Below are positions 34,926 to 48,899 of a stretch of 64,000 nucleotides of DNA, one piece after another; position 1 is the stretch's first letter, and every line of letters starts with the position of its first letter. Below the pieces are notes generated by a model. The model ran no database searches. It was not told the DNA's origin and saw only the letters and a list, made by a program, of their open reading frames with translations. Position numbers and translations under genes: made by a program. This DNA comes from Nymphaea colorata (Eukaryota > Streptophyta > Magnoliopsida > Nymphaeales > Nymphaeaceae), in the NCBI RefSeq assembly GCF_008831285.2, contig NC_045150.1, positions 4,912,001-4,976,000 on the forward strand, given 5' to 3'.

Positions 34926-36059
34926 CTGAATATTACTGCTGATTAACTTGTTCTCTTCTTGCTTCTTGCAACCACGCTAGATGAGGGCCCGAGCATGTCA
35001 AACTTGAATCATACAAGAGGTCCCTCTAATCTGGTCATGGTCCAACCATTTGCAACATTACCTGCAACAGCACCTAAATCTGGAATATTAGTCTTTGTTT
35101 CTTAAGAAAGAGAATTCACACTTTCACTTAAAGACATCATATGTGTGAGAGAGAGAGAGAGTAGACAAAATATTTAGTGTTTTTCTTCTTGAAGCAATGG
35201 TGTTGAAATTGTAGAACACATTTGCTGGTGTTAGAATTTTTGGCACATTTGAAGCTTATTGACTGGTCTTACCTAGTCCTTCAATTGGATCGGATGAAAA
35301 AGAAACAAATATGGTCTTGTAGTAGAAATCGTCAAACTTTTGAAGCTTATTAACTTGAGGAAGAATCACTAGTGGTGTTTGAAATGGACCTTGCTGTTGT
35401 GTCTTTTAGTACTAGTTAAATTTTAAATCATGTGACATACAAGTCGATCTTAATAACCTTTTCTCTAATGAGTTTGAAGGGCCAAATCTTGTACATGGGC
35501 CACTGTAGCCTAGGTTTTCAAATATAGATTAACTTGGGCAAGGAGTAATACCTATCCAAAGCAAAGTATGATTACAGACATGACAGCCGAGAGAAAGAGA
35601 GAGAGTTAATGTCTGTTGAGGAATCGTCTGCAACAGTTTGTACTACTAAAATGCACCATGTTCATGTAAGTATGTATTTAGATCATCATCATCATCAATC
35701 ATATCCCCCAACCCCCGTTGGATCAAACTTTCCCTCCCCATAACGCCTCCTTTTGGCCAAATCAAGCGAATCATGTACTATATATCGCATGCGTTGCTAC
35801 TAATGGCTCAAGCTTTTGGTCATTTCTGGCTGCCATGAGAAGTCTGCATGGGGAAAAAATATATATACATACTGTTCTGTATTATTAAGCGAATTTTGTC
35901 TAAATGATATGTCGCATTAAATATATACGTAAGCATTTTGGCTTGCTTCTTTTAATTAGTTGGAAAGTGGTAAAATTGGTGTCCCCAAATAGTTTCAGGT
36001 AAGGAAAGGACTCACTGGCTGTTAGAGAGCCGAAAGCCGAAGTTTCTACCCAATCTTTT

Positions 36060-36109
36060 GTGCCCTCATATTCAAGGTCTGTTTGTGCCCTCATATTCAA
36101 GGTCTGTTT
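36060..36109. repeat. 25-bp perfect tandem duplication
   Basis: GTGCCCTCATATTCAAGGTC plus TGTTT occurs twice in direct tandem, at 36060-36084 and 36085-36109. Confidence 0.97.
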
Positions 36110-36365
36110 TAGATGCTTTGAGGTGCCGCTACACTGCCCTTCAACTTGCACATTCATGAATGTTGTGAATGTCTATGGTCATAAAATTAACACTAGGAAA
36201 CACCATCTACTCTGCCACATTGGATTCTATTATGAAATGTTTCTATGATTTCTCTGCCAACTTCTTCTAAAAGGATCTAGCGTTGTCATTTTTGGTTCCT
36301 CGCCATTATTGAATGTATCTCCCTCTCGCTTTCTCTCTCTCTCCCTCTCCCTCTCGCTTTCTCTG

Positions 36366-36397
<32 letters not shown>

Positions 36398-36937
36398 AAG
36401 CAAGGTGAATATGATTGCTTTCTTTTTTCGGTGGATTTGAGATAGACACCGGCCGGGTCCCATCTGGATTCCCGCTTCACTGGCGCTGAGCTGGGCATTA
36501 CATATCAAATTGAACCGAAGAAACAAAATAAAATAAAATTGTTGTGAATGATAAGGGCTCGCTTCCAAAGTATAGAAAAGAAATCAGTTAGGTGAAGATA
36601 CCATTGACACAGCAGGAAAGTTTTTATGGCCATGGCCGTCCGAACGTACTAAACTCACTAGCGCCTGCAATCGGAATCCTATTAGCATGTGATTTGGTGT
36701 CAGAAGATGCCGCCATGGTCTCCGCCTCCTCTGGCTGAGAAGCATCCTCCCCCGTCTCCTTCTCCTTCTCCTTCTATTTCTCCCCCTCTCTATTAAAACA
36801 TTAAAACAGTTGGGTTTTAGTACATCCAGCTCACAAGAACATGCAGAGGATCGAAACCATCTTACCCTTTCTCTCTTTTCTTATAAAGATAACATACAAA
36901 ATTGGATTTTGATTCGTCTAAGCCTGCCAAAGATCCT

Positions 36938-37038
<101 letters not shown>

Positions 37039-37136
37039 TGCTGCTGCCTACCCATGTCCTCTGATTTACGTTGTTGTTCTGAGTTTGGGAGGACTCGATT
37101 ATCATTGGTTACGAAATTTAACAATGTCAATTATAT

Positions 37137-37204
<68 letters not shown>

Positions 37205-38130
37205 CTCAAATCTCTCTATTTAGTCAATTGTCAAAACTTCGGCAGTTAATCTTTAAAAAGTAGCAACACAAACAGAACAGGGTTCCTTTCGAAAACTTCC
37301 TTATAATGTTGTTGCCGTTGTTAAGGAAGAAGCGTCCCGACCATCGACTTAAATGAGTGAGGGTTGAGCATTGAGTCTGCGGCGCTGCTTGTGCAGCAAA
37401 AAAGAAGCACTGATATATAAATTGAAACATAGCGGGTATCATGCTAAAGTACTGAAAGCAGAGTTAGCACCCTACAAAGAGGGGGGAAAGATAGTGTCTC
37501 TCATTAAAAAGCAATGGTATTTTGATTATTTCTAGCTCATTGAACTTGGTCCTTTATTATGGTCCATAATGTATAACCTGTTCCGCAAAAGGCGGAAAAA
37601 GCATATATTTGTATAAAGTTTTTCTTCATAAACATACGAAGGACTGTCAGCAGAAGAAAAAAAAAAGGTTGTAATGCAATAAGCGGCAAGGTTGTCCACT
37701 ACAGAGGGAGTCTATGTTATTGAAGCTGCGGAAAAAAAAAATCACTCACAGTGAAGAAAGGAAAATAGAAGATTATTGGAACTGTGTGACTGGAAAAACA
37801 ACAACAAAACTGCTTATCTTAGACATCTTTACAAAAATAACTGGATAATGATTGAGAACTTACAAATAACAGCCTAAGTTTATAAAATAATTTTAAAAAC
37901 ACATTTCATGAATGAAAATGCAAAAATATATCTAAAAAAAATTATTTTACCCAGTTACCTTTCATACTTCAAAAAACATAATTTCAAAAAACTATTTTTT
38001 GTAAGTTGTTGAGTTTATTAAATAAGAATAAATAACATTTGGTATTTCCTTTAATAGAAAAGATAAATTTCTTGAAGAATCAAATCATCTTATATATTTT
38101 TAAGTAGATGTCTGCATAATTTCACATCTC

Positions 38131-38132
<2 letters not shown>

Positions 38133-38180
<48 letters not shown>
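38133..38180. repeat. (CT)n microsatellite
   Basis: Uninterrupted CT repeat of nearly 50 bases. Confidence 0.96.
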
Positions 38181-38185
<5 letters not shown>

Positions 38186-40447
38186 AAAGAGATCAAATGA
38201 TCGAGAGATGGAACAAAGAACAACGCACGTTGTGAAAAAATCTTCAACTACTGGAAGGCATTTTTTTATTAAGCAGAAGATGGTTTTCAAGATATATGTG
38301 TGTGTGTGTTAATGAGACATACATTTGCTAATCATTTTGTAAACTCAAGAAATTATTTGTAATTTATCAAATCTTAGGCAGCTTTTAATAACTACTTATT
38401 TCTTCATTTTGTGTTCTGCACTTGTATTTAAGTTAATGAATAAGTCTCAAACAGTTCCAAGTTCAGATGTGCCATGGATACACACACCCCTTCATCTTAA
38501 GCTGAGGAACCAGATCCATGAATAAGCTTGGCCTATGGAAAGGTCCTCTCTTCATCCTTCCACAATTCAGAAAAGAAATTGGAAGAGGAGTTGAAACTGC
38601 AGTTTTCTCTATAAATGTTCATCAATGCAAAAAAAAAAAAAAAAAATCTCATGTAGACAAATATCCTAGTTCCTAACCTTCTTGATAAAGATTTCACTTG
38701 TCCTAAAGGGGTATGGAGCACAGGCTCGGACCCATGGCTGGTAGGAATCCAAGCACTTGTTTGAGTATGGTACGAGTGCAGCTCTAGACCCTGAGAGGAA
38801 GAGAAACAAAAGGGGTTTTGGCACTCATTTTGTATTATCATCAAATACTTTTCCCATTCATCCAAGATCTCTAGAGTGCTGTGACTGTTCTAGTTTTATC
38901 ACCCGACCACAAGCTAGCACTTGTGAAAAACATCTTAGTCTTTTCAAAAAAGTTTTTGTCACCTTCCCTTTTTGTCCTTCAAAAGGCTATTTCGATTTTT
39001 TTCTATAAGGGCATTTTGGTCATTCATCACACAATCATTGGGGTGATTGTTAGATCTACCATTCAAATAAATATGTGGCACGTGATCTCCTTGTGCTTGT
39101 GATGATGAATGATGGGAACATATGAAAGTTTAGGAACAATAGATAAAGCAAACCTGCCTCTAAATCCAGCTTAAATATCGTACTGGGGCTCTCATACCCT
39201 AAAAATGGCCCGGCCAAAGTACTCCGCCGCTTGAACCTATCAACGAACGAATTCAAGAAGACTTAACTTCACTCTGCATCCTGTAATATGTTGTTGATGT
39301 CAATCGACTAATCTTCGTAGGCATGAATGTTCTCCTAAGGATGTAGCATTGCTGGCTGGTCTAAAGGATGGACAATTATGCGTCGCAGCTTAATTCCTAC
39401 GAGTGCAACTCTTCTTAATTGCGAATGGTGTCATATAAGGTACTGAAGTTGAAGGGTGTACTATAAGACTACCCAGGTCCCAAATTAACCTTGAACCCTA
39501 AGGCAATGGGTGTCGGAAGTTTTGGGGGAATAGAGAGTGGTTTTTGCAAAGGCGGGGAAATGGGGAGTGGCTTTCGCTTCTCGCGTCCCACCTGGTAGGA
39601 ATGTGTGCTGAAACTTGCCATCATTCAATTTGTCTGAACCCACTAGAGCACCAGTTGGTTCCACTATTGGCCAAGTCGATTGCATTTGCTCTGTTCTTGA
39701 TGGACCCTAGCTAGAGGATCCAGCTGGATATAACCCTCCTGAGGGAGGGTTTTGGTTTGGAAATAGATACAAGCTTGGATAGAGATGCATTTGGATTTAG
39801 GAATGGATATGGATCTGGGTTTAGGTTCTAAAATATAAAATGGGTTATAGAATATATTTTGATTGGAGTTTAGGTTGTACTTGGCTTTGAGTTTGGGTTC
39901 AGATTAAACATGTGTATTATGGGATTTGGGTTTGGATCTGAATAGTTGGAGGGAAGAGGATTTGAGCGAGAAAAATTGTTTTGGATCCGGTCCAGAGGTG
40001 GCCCGACACAGATCAGTTAAAATAAGGCATTTGGGATCAATTTGGGCCCAGATCCGGGCCCCAGAAGCTAGGTTCAAAGCGAGCTGATTTGGAGCAACCC
40101 ATGAGGTTGGGTCTGCCTCCTTCAAGAAAATGTGGGCACCCACCGGCCCCTTGTTATAGGTGTTAAAAAATATACATGTAAATTTTATAAAAAAAAAGTA
40201 TAATTTGGCTCCCCTCATGAAAAATTTCTTTGTTTCACCGCCACTCAAGTGCTGCCCACCAATGAACCCAAAAGTTTATGGGCAGGCAAAATCCAGTAGC
40301 TCTACTTTTTTGTTTTTAAACTTTTCCCTTCATTTTCCTTACCAAGGAATAGAATCCCACTCAGTGTCATATCACTTCAAGCAATAACACTCCATATTCT
40401 CAGAAAATTAATGGGCACATGGCCATAAGGTGCATATACTTTCACAT

Positions 40448-40622
40448 CAGTGGCAGAGCTAGCTACATTTTAAGGCTGTTGTGGGTAATTGTTTACGCCA
40501 GCCCATAGAATTTGTCTTATTTATCTATCGTTTTTCACTTTTCTATACATGTGTACCCCCCTTACAGTTTGAAATTTAAAGTGAGAGTGCCTCTTAGCCA
40601 TAAATTTCAGGCTCCGCCACTT
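40448..40622. mobile_element. hAT-like MITE, copy 2
   Basis: Starts CAGTGGCAGAGCTAG and ends GGCTCCGCCACTT, matching the termini of the MITE at 3967-4100. Internal TTAGCCATAAATTTCAGGCTCC also resembles CAGCCATGAATATCTGGCTC of that copy. The flanks (TTTCACAT / GTTTGCAT) give only a weak 8-bp duplication. Related but degraded pieces follow at about 40649-40756 and 40908-41060. Confidence 0.65.
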
Positions 40623-41059
40623 GTTTGCATCATCAATCCAATGCGTGTCTAGTGACAAAGCCAAGCCAAAAGGTGGCTAGTGTGGGCCACAAAATATTAA
40701 AGTTATTGAATTAGTGCACTTCCAACCAAAATTTCTTGCTCCGCTACTGTAGCCAACTGCTGCGCTTCAACGCATTTACAAAATAACCAACTAGCTCTGG
40801 GTTCGAGTGACATTTCACCCCTAACCATGACCCATCCGCTGATTCGAGCAACCCTTAGGTTTTTGGGGCATTGGATTCTCACCAATATTTGTGTTCCGCT
40901 TCATCCACACCAGTAGCGGAGTTACCATGGGGCTGGTGTGGACAACTGCCCACCCAGCCTATGTAAACTTTTGTAAAAACTTTATTTTTTCATGTGTTGG
41001 ACCCAGGCCTAGCCATATGGGCGCCCACACCAGATGCAGGCTAATGCCTTGTAGTTCTA

Positions 41060-43324
41060 AGTGCACCCAATCCACTGATCTACACCTGCTCGCGCGAGTG
41101 CTCAAATTGAATGTGGAACGCTCCAAACTACCTGTTGATCAAAAGTGGCTTGCTTAATTTGCAAAAAGTTGGCACCTCCATGGGATAAGTTCCATGGACT
41201 TAAGTGCCTCCTACGCATGTGAGAAAAAGAATGCTTTCAATTTTTAAGGAGAGTTGTTTAATGCACATGGCGTCTTGATATTCGATGGCCAAAATCAAAA
41301 TATACTAAAACGACGTCACATTCATTGTTTTCATGCCCACTAACGAATGGTGCATAAATGAAAAGTTTGGCATTTCATCTAAATTGTCTTGTGCTTATTT
41401 TTTTCTCACCTTACTGGCTAAAATGATTATTCTATTTTAACTTTGATTTGATAGATGTGCTATCTATGAAAGATAGTGCAGTACAAGTGTCGCTGCATGT
41501 GTGTGCGTGAACATTGAAATGACATGACAACTAATTGATAAATAAATGACAAGGAAAAAATTTATTTATATATTAAATGAATTTGATGAGAGCTTAACGT
41601 TGAAATTGATGGGTCGTTTGGTTCAGATGTGCCAAATGTTGGATTGTTAAAAGTTAAAATTTGTGATTGTAATTATCATAAATAGCTGTTAACTGTTGGT
41701 GCACTATAAATTGTCACTAATGCAATTATATTTTAACTGCACATTCGGTATATTTGAATTTCATCTCAATTAAAGTACTAAAACAAAGATATCAACAGGG
41801 TAAGTTTTCCTTGAATTAAATTTGTTAATCTTCTAAATAAGAAACTAAAAAGGCCATATCTTTTGAGATAGAAAGGTGATTCGTATTAAAAAGTTTGTGA
41901 AAAAAGCAAGACTGCTTGGCTCTCGCAAAGTATTTCTCCATCAATGTGAATGTGAAGTTCTTGCATGCATGCCTATTTCATATAAGAGAGGAGTCCTTTC
42001 CATTGTTTTTAAGCCATTTTTCTTCTTTTAATTAGGTTGTGTTTGATAGCTTGGGATCTTAAATCTAAAGCTGCATTAAAATGTGTGTTTGGGAGATCCT
42101 CGCAAACTATACATTTAAAGTTGGGTTGAAAGGTGGAGAGAGGTCTGACCTTAAAATTCATGGATAAGAGTCTCATATCACTATGGATCTCAGGTGAGTG
42201 GAAACAAACACAACTTTAATGCTTCGTTAGTGGAGGATTGTTCTAGTTCTTTATCTCCGTTTCTAGTGGAAAACTTGCAAATTTCACAATCTGCAAATGA
42301 GCTTGAATTGGTGGCAAATCGATTCGATTCTGTGGTCGTCGATTCAAATTGATGAGCAAGCTCACAAAAGATAAGTACTTTTTAAATATATTCAAAATTT
42401 TTATTGTTAAATGTCTCTTGTATATTTTTCTAATCATTTTTTAAAAGATGATTTTTTTTTCTATTTTTGGCCGTTTCATTGGCCGATTGCGTTACATAAC
42501 GGGATTTTAATAACACGGAGACAATCCAGATCTGTTATGCAGTTCCGTGTCCCACTCTAAACCCGAGTCCAAAAAACCCAACAGATCTCGACCCCATTTA
42601 CTCTCGTCTTAACTTAAAAGATCCATATCCAAACGTCCCACTTAAAAAACGTGCCGGCCCAACCGGTGCAGCCGTTGGGATCTGTGCACCGATCGGGTGG
42701 ACCCCATGGGAGTGGGCGGGTCTTCCACCCGTTCCTTGGATCCATTCGCTTTTTGGATCTATCCAGACTGCGGCCGTCCACGTCTCTGCTGTCCACTCTG
42801 ACATGAGAAAAAGCAGTGTGGGTCCCACACACTCACATGGTCGGCGGGGCCCCTGCGCTGCCCCCCGGAATAAAGGGGACTCCTTGTAGCCGCTTTCACC
42901 GGCAAACGTGGTGAGCTGCGATTCGGTTGTCCGCTGAGGGCCGGACGTCTAGGGGACAGGCTGGCCCCACGTCCACCCACATGGGCCACCGGCCGCTGGT
43001 GAACGCTGAGGGCTACCAGCCAGGCCCGGTCACAGGGTCAGGGCGTGGGTCGGGAATTTGCTTCATGGCTTGGCTGACTTGACCGTCCGTCTGGTGACTT
43101 CAGGCAGGCTGGGCTCGGATACAAAAAACGACTCTCAACAAAGATTAAGTGAACTTGGTTGGCAAGATATGCTAAATGGGTTGAGTAGGCTGGGCCGTAA
43201 AACCTCGCCAATGGCCCCGTGAACGAGGTCTTCGAATTTGTTATAATGGTCTAAACCTTTATAAAGGCTGAGCATGAAGCCGACCTTGTCTACACCAGTC
43301 TCTTAAAATTTTTTATTTTTAAAT

Positions 43325-43382
<58 letters not shown>

Positions 43383-43884
43383 GAGCCTGGTTGTTTGGAC
43401 GTCCTCAAAAGGTTTGAATTATTTCCCTTTTGGTGACAAAAGGGAAAGGAAGTAACATAAAAGGGTTCGAACAAGGCCTACGATGCTTTTATAACTAAGA
43501 AAGATGTATCATGTCAAGGGAAAAGATTCTGGACCCAAATAACTGGACTGACCAGATTTGTCTTGGAGTTTGCTGACAAATCTTAAATCTAATAGGTTAT
43601 TTGAATATGGATCCTCAACTTTTTTTTCCACTTACCTGAATATGGATCCAATTTCAGTTACACCACTGTGATCATCTGAGTCCGGTCCATCCTGCACCAA
43701 TGTACTTGGGGATATCAGAAATTAGCGTTTGAAATCAATGGATTCAATGAGGTCCGATTGCTTTGATTCACTTAGGTATGTCAATTGATCAAATCAGATG
43801 AAAACCATATCCAGATTTATCGTATGTTCATATATGCAGATTTCAGAGATTCAACTACAAATAAAGAAAAATTTATATATGTAT
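41060..43884. other. Gene-free; GC-rich island at 42590-43110
   Basis: Most is AT-rich intergenic sequence. The island at 42590-43110 is markedly richer in G and C than its surroundings, has CpG and GGCC words, and contains overlapping minus-strand frames of 72-76 codons. None matches a family I know. A TA tract lies at 43327-43378. Confidence 0.45.
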
Positions 43885-44043
43885 GTCTTTTTAGAGTCTT
43901 CCAACTATCTAACCTACACCGTCTAATTCAACATAATGGGCGGTTAAGAAAGGAACGTTGAAGAAAAAGATTATGGATATTTTCATTCTGTAATATTAAT
44001 TCATACATGTTTTTTCTTGTTTTTCTCTCAATCATTCATATGT
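43885..44043 (+). mobile_element. (TA)n-associated MITE, copy e
   Basis: Contains CCAACTATCTAACCTACACC, GGGCGGTTAAGAAAGG and TTTTTCTTGTTTTTCTCTCA, in the same order as the copies at 45.2-45.6 kb. A TA tract lies on the right (44044-44058) and a short TATATATG on the left. Confidence 0.55.
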
Positions 44044-45147
44044 TATATATATATATAACCTGACTTCTGAATTCACAATCCATGTCCCAACAAAATATAC
44101 TTTTAGATTTGCGTCTGAATCTTAATCCAACTTAAAAGCACAACCCAAACAGAACTGCATTGAATGTTAGGAACTCATTTTCAAAAGTTATGGATATTGC
44201 ATGTAAGATATTTAGCTAGAACTGAATTTGATTTTGAATCAAAATCTAATCATATGTTAATGAAGAATTGAATCTAAATCAGGACATTAACCGAAGTCTT
44301 TTTTCGAATTCAAATTCAATTTGATTTCTTAATTAGGTGTTTTTTTTTTCTATTTGACTATTTTGAAGCAAATTTGGATGGATATGCAATCCAAATTTGA
44401 TCCATTAAGATCCATAGATTCAATACCAACTGCACACAAACCAAATCTAATCCATATACATTTCAACCCTTAATTTTGAACTCATTTTTTACAATCTAGT
44501 AGGTCCAACTAAAAGAAAAAGGTAACATGGAAATAGAATCCAAGATCCACCAACAAACAAAACTAAAATAAGTAGATAATGTGGCCCAAGTTGCCTTCCA
44601 AGGCCCTTATTATTGCACGTATGCAAAATCTTAAGAACCAAAGGTTCCCAACTTTTTAACTTGCCTTTTTTTTTTTTTTTTTTTTTTTGCTTCGTGAAGC
44701 AATTTAGTGGCAAGGTACTTTTTCCTCGCATAAACTTGTTTATTTCTACATTGGTACCTCATAATCACTTCAACATTTATATATCGATTGCCCTTTAAAA
44801 GTTTTACTATTAAATATCACGGGGAAAATCATATACAAATTTTTTATTTTTGGTAACAAAAAGACGGGATGGTGCCAATGCACGACTCCTGATACCAACA
44901 TGATGATGTGCTAGATTTTAAAAAGAAAGCATCTTCCCGAGTGTCACTGCATTCATCATTATTGGGTTTGGTCTCTCTAGTGGAACTTTCAAAAGGAATC
45001 TTCGTACGAATTCCTTTTAGAAGGAAAGGTTTTAATATTTGAAAGTATGAGTCATTCTTAGAGTAATACTCTTTCAGCCAAGGGCAGGCTGGATCAAAAG
45101 GAGAACTAAATTAAATAGCTTTCAATCTTTCTTTTCTCTTCTTTATA

Positions 45148-45190
<43 letters not shown>

Positions 45191-45248
45191 GAGTGAGAGA
45201 GAGAGAGAAAGAGAGAAAAAAAAAAAAGAGAGAAATAAAATGATGATT

Positions 45249-45411
45249 CTGTTTATCTAGAGTTATCGAGTCATCTAACCAAGATCGTTCATCTAAACCA
45301 AATAGATGGTTAAGAGAAAAATAAAAAAATATATATGTAAATTAATATTAGATAACAAAAATATTCATCAAATTTTTATCTTTATTTTTTTTTAACTATC
45401 CATCATGTTGG
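45249..45411 (+). mobile_element. (TA)n-associated MITE, copy a
   Basis: Reads CGAGTCATCTAACCAAGATC, AATAGATGGTTAAGAGAAAA ... TTTAACTATCCATCATGTTG. The GATGGTTAA and TTAACTATCCATC words form an internal inverted repeat. TA tracts lie on both sides (45144-45190 and 45412-45434), with a GA-rich spacer on the left. Confidence 0.65.
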
Positions 45412-45449
45412 ATATATATATATATATATATATAATAATGAAATATGAA

Positions 45450-45638
45450 TACAACAGCCATCTAACGAAGCCATCTAACGAAGACCGTCCATCTAAAACA
45501 GATAGATAGTTGAGAAAAACAAAAAAAAAAACTATGAACTATTATATAACGAAAAACTTTATTACTCCTTTTTTTTTATCTTAACCATCCAACATGTTGG
45601 ACCGATGGTTATGTTATTTTGAAAAGTCAAAGTTACCA
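45450..45638 (+). mobile_element. (TA)n-associated MITE, copy b
   Basis: Direct-orientation neighbour of copy a: GCCATCTAACGAAGACCGTC, GATAGATAGTTGAGAAAAAC ... TCTTAACCATCCAACATGTT. The two copies share the TA tract at 45412-45434, and another follows at 45639-45654. Confidence 0.65.
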
Positions 45639-45989
45639 TTATATATATATATATTGCCCGTAATTTCTTATTCTTATGTATAATTTCTTATTGTGATTGA
45701 GAAGACAACAAATTGTTTATTCAAGTGCTTCCCACGTGCAGAATGGGCCCCCTTGCTGCAATTACAATAGATGCTTCCAATTGTAAATGTTTGTCTACGA
45801 ATCGTATATAATAAAGAAAACAAAATAAATCTAATTTGAAGTTGCTCATGCATGTCAATAATTTCTTCCTGAATTTAAAAATAAACAAATTGGTTTTGCC
45901 TGCTTCGCTGTGGTGAAGTGAAGCTCTGTGGATGTGGTTTCTTACTCCCTTTTTGCCCATACCTTCTTAGGAAAATTTACTTGTATGAA

Positions 45990-46178
45990 TGTTGTTCACT
46001 TAGTATAAAGGCAGGTGTCTGTGTGGGCAATTGTCTACACATACCAGCAAAAATTGTTTATTTTCATATTGATATTTCAGGGTTATATTTCTTGTTTATA
46101 TATTAATATCCCTTCAAATTTTAAAATTTTATAACTAGGACGTGACTGATAGCCAGAATTTTCTTGCTCCACCACAGT
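45990..46178. mobile_element. hAT-like MITE piece, copy 3
   Basis: Contains GTGTGGGCAATTGTCTACAC, also found in altered form at 40472, 51990 and 58005, and ends GATAGCCAGAATTTTCTTGC then TCCACCACAGTG. The left terminus is uncertain. Confidence 0.45.
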
Positions 46179-46666
46179 GTGGAATAGTACCCGTAAAAGC
46201 AAGCAAGTAAATGAAGAGGAGAAATGTAGTTTTGCTTAATTCCCTTCTGTTTATGGATTGCTTATACATATTTAATCTTAAATTATTTTGATCTTCAGTT
46301 TAACTACAACTGATTAAACACAAATTCGCTATGAATATCTAATCTGGAACACCTTTTTACGAAATAAAAAACAAAACGGTATGTGCTTTTTTATTTCCTA
46401 ATCCAACCGCCTACTTAGAAGGCCTTACAACTAAAATGTTTGCCGCATTTTAAATTTGGTCATTCTAATTCAAGACAGCTGGTGAATGGATGTAAAGCGA
46501 GATCGATTTTTTTTAGGAAAAAAAAATATGAAAAGTGAATATAAATTGGGTGATGGCGAGAATAACAAAAAAAATATGTGTTTTTGGTAACTATGGAATA
46601 AATGAAGTTCATACTTTAGTTATGAAATGCTCATCAGACCCCATCTCTTTCTCTCTCTGTTTGTGT

Positions 46667-46668
<2 letters not shown>

Positions 46669-46714
<46 letters not shown>
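46669..46714. repeat. (TA)n microsatellite
   Basis: About 45 bases of TA repeat immediately left of the truncated MITE copy c. Confidence 0.95.
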
Positions 46715-46717
<3 letters not shown>

Positions 46718-46800
46718 TAGTGATTTTAATTCTTTAGAGTCACATTTTCATCTAACTAGGACCTTTTAACCCAGCATGATGGATGGTTAAGAAAAAAACA
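46715..46800 (+). mobile_element. (TA)n-associated MITE, copy c (truncated)
   Basis: Starts directly at the TA tract and contains CATCTAACTAGGACC and GATGGATGGTTAAGAAAAAA, then stops. It is the left half of the family only. Confidence 0.5.
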
Positions 46801-47465
46801 AGTAAAAAATACTGTCAGGCCGGGCCAGGTTCACTAAAGTTGAGCCCGATAGGAAAAAAGTGCAACCCAAACCTGACCCAGCCCGACGCCCAAGCCTACA
46901 TTCATGCGTTGAATGAGGTTAGATGATTGAGTAACTTAGGATAGCTAGAGTCACCATTCACATAGTGAATACAGATTGTTACTTCTGTTGTGGTTGTTGT
47001 TTTTTTCACTTTATATTGCTAAAAACCTTGAGAGAAGATAAATTAGCAACAGCTATCGGCTTGGCCATGGGTTTTCAAGAGTGGGGATACTTTTTAGGAC
47101 AGTTCTAAGCAATACAAATTAAAAAAAAAAAACTATTCGACCATAAAAGTAACCAACTGATTTCAAATTATCAAATATATATAGTTGAGAAGTTGTTCAT
47201 CAATACTATCAATACTTTTATTGTGTTAAAGTATACCACATATAAAACCTATTTCTTCAAAATCCAAATACATATTTTGTTCTACAAGCCACAAAAAAGA
47301 ATATATGTCAAAAGTGATGACCAAATGATATAGTAATAGGGAAATGGAAAGAGCATAAAGGTAAAAACACCTCATCGAGTTTAACTCAACATTTTTGTCG
47401 GCGCCAATTTGTCCTTTTTTTGCAGGCGACGAAGAAAAAGGCACTTGCACTGCTCGTTCCAATTA

Positions 47466-48895
47466 GAGGTGGAGTCAGAAATTTTTCATGAGAGAGGTCA
47501 GATGAAAGTTTCTAAATTCGATAGTAACTGAAATATCATTTTTCAAAATTTTTATATAAAACAAGTAAAATTTTCTAAAATTTATATGTAATTTTTTTTC
47601 GAATGAGGGTAGGGGTTCAACCGGCCTCTCTATGGCTCACCCTCTATTGGAATGATGCTTGATCTTTTTTAAACTATATATATATATATAGAACTGATTG
47701 TCACAATTATTTGGTATTATATATTTAGATGTACATGGAAAGGCTTCTGATTGTCACAATTATTTTGCATCGAAATGATGAAAAGGACATGCATTAATAT
47801 GATATATTTTTTTCTGACATGATGAAGCGAACGCCACGTTCTTGGCAGAAGGGACGCAATTCTTTTATTTGCAAAAGGAATTTGCCAGCGATCGAGAGGC
47901 AAAATAATTTAATTTTCCACGCGAATATGGTGTTTGGTGGAATCAGAAATGCAGTCGATCGATCGTTGTTCTTTTCTCTCCCCCGTTCCTTCTTTCAACG
48001 GGAACGGTCGATGGATGATGCGGCGTTGAGAAACTAAAGAACAAAATTAATTTAGAAAAAGTTCTCGATCTTCCAGTTGGCCCAAAGGAGAAAGAAGATT
48101 TAGGGTTCGGGCTTTCTTGGAATCATCCAGCAGGGATTGGCCTAACCCACTCTTCTTATCTAGCACAATATTCTTTAGGTGCATAATGTTTTTCGAAAAG
48201 AGCAAAGGGCCCCTCACCTCCAATTTTATATGCTAATATAATGCCCTCCCACCTCCTCTAAATGTTCATCAAATATACGTTTAACCGATCATCCCACATA
48301 AATTTTCTAGTTTCTTCTGCCCATTCGTTGTCCAGCTGCTTTGAGGAATCATGTCAATAAATTCTATTTTATCTGATATCTGATCGGACCTCTGATCGAA
48401 CCGCATCAACAAAATCAAATAACAATGGATTCGAATTCTGATTTAAGTTAGTATGGGTTGCATTCGAATTCAGATCGGATATAGTTCTAAATAAATATCA
48501 TATACTCAATGTTTATAATATGGTTTGAATTCAGTTTAAAAATGGGATTTGGATTTAGATATATATTTAGATTTGAATGTTAATCTAAAAATCGTCGTCG
48601 AATTATAAATTCGGATATGGTATGAATTTTTTGTCATCCAAATTTGAATACAAATCTCAATCCAAATATGTAGGCATCGAAAAGAAAAAAAAGATATGAA
48701 AAGTATATATTCAATTAGAATATAATCTGTTGACATCTTTACTATGGCCTCAAAAAAAAAAATTACATGTAAATTTTGAAAAACTTCACTTGTTCTGTAT
48801 AAAAATTTCAAAAAATGATATTTCAGCCCCAATCAAAATTTAAAAACTTTAATTTGATCCCCCTCATGAAAAATTTCTAGCTTTACCCTTAGTGG
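47466..48895. repeat. Inverted pair of GTGGAGTCAGAAATTTTTCA-type repeats
   Basis: The segment from 47466 (GGTGGAGTCAGAAATTTTTC ATGAGAG) to about 47590 is matched in reverse complement by about 48895-48725 (CTCATGAAAAATTTCTAGCTTTACC). They are two opposite copies of a short dispersed repeat. A third lies at about 40150-40245. Between the arms is gene-free AT-rich DNA with a short GC-richer patch near 47820-48140. Confidence 0.6.
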
Positions 48896-48899
48896 CATG

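Noticed and set aside
42598-42989. Three overlapping minus-strand frames of 72-76 codons
   Set aside because: Long frames are expected by chance in GC-rich DNA with few stops; no domain, no start context, no exon pattern.
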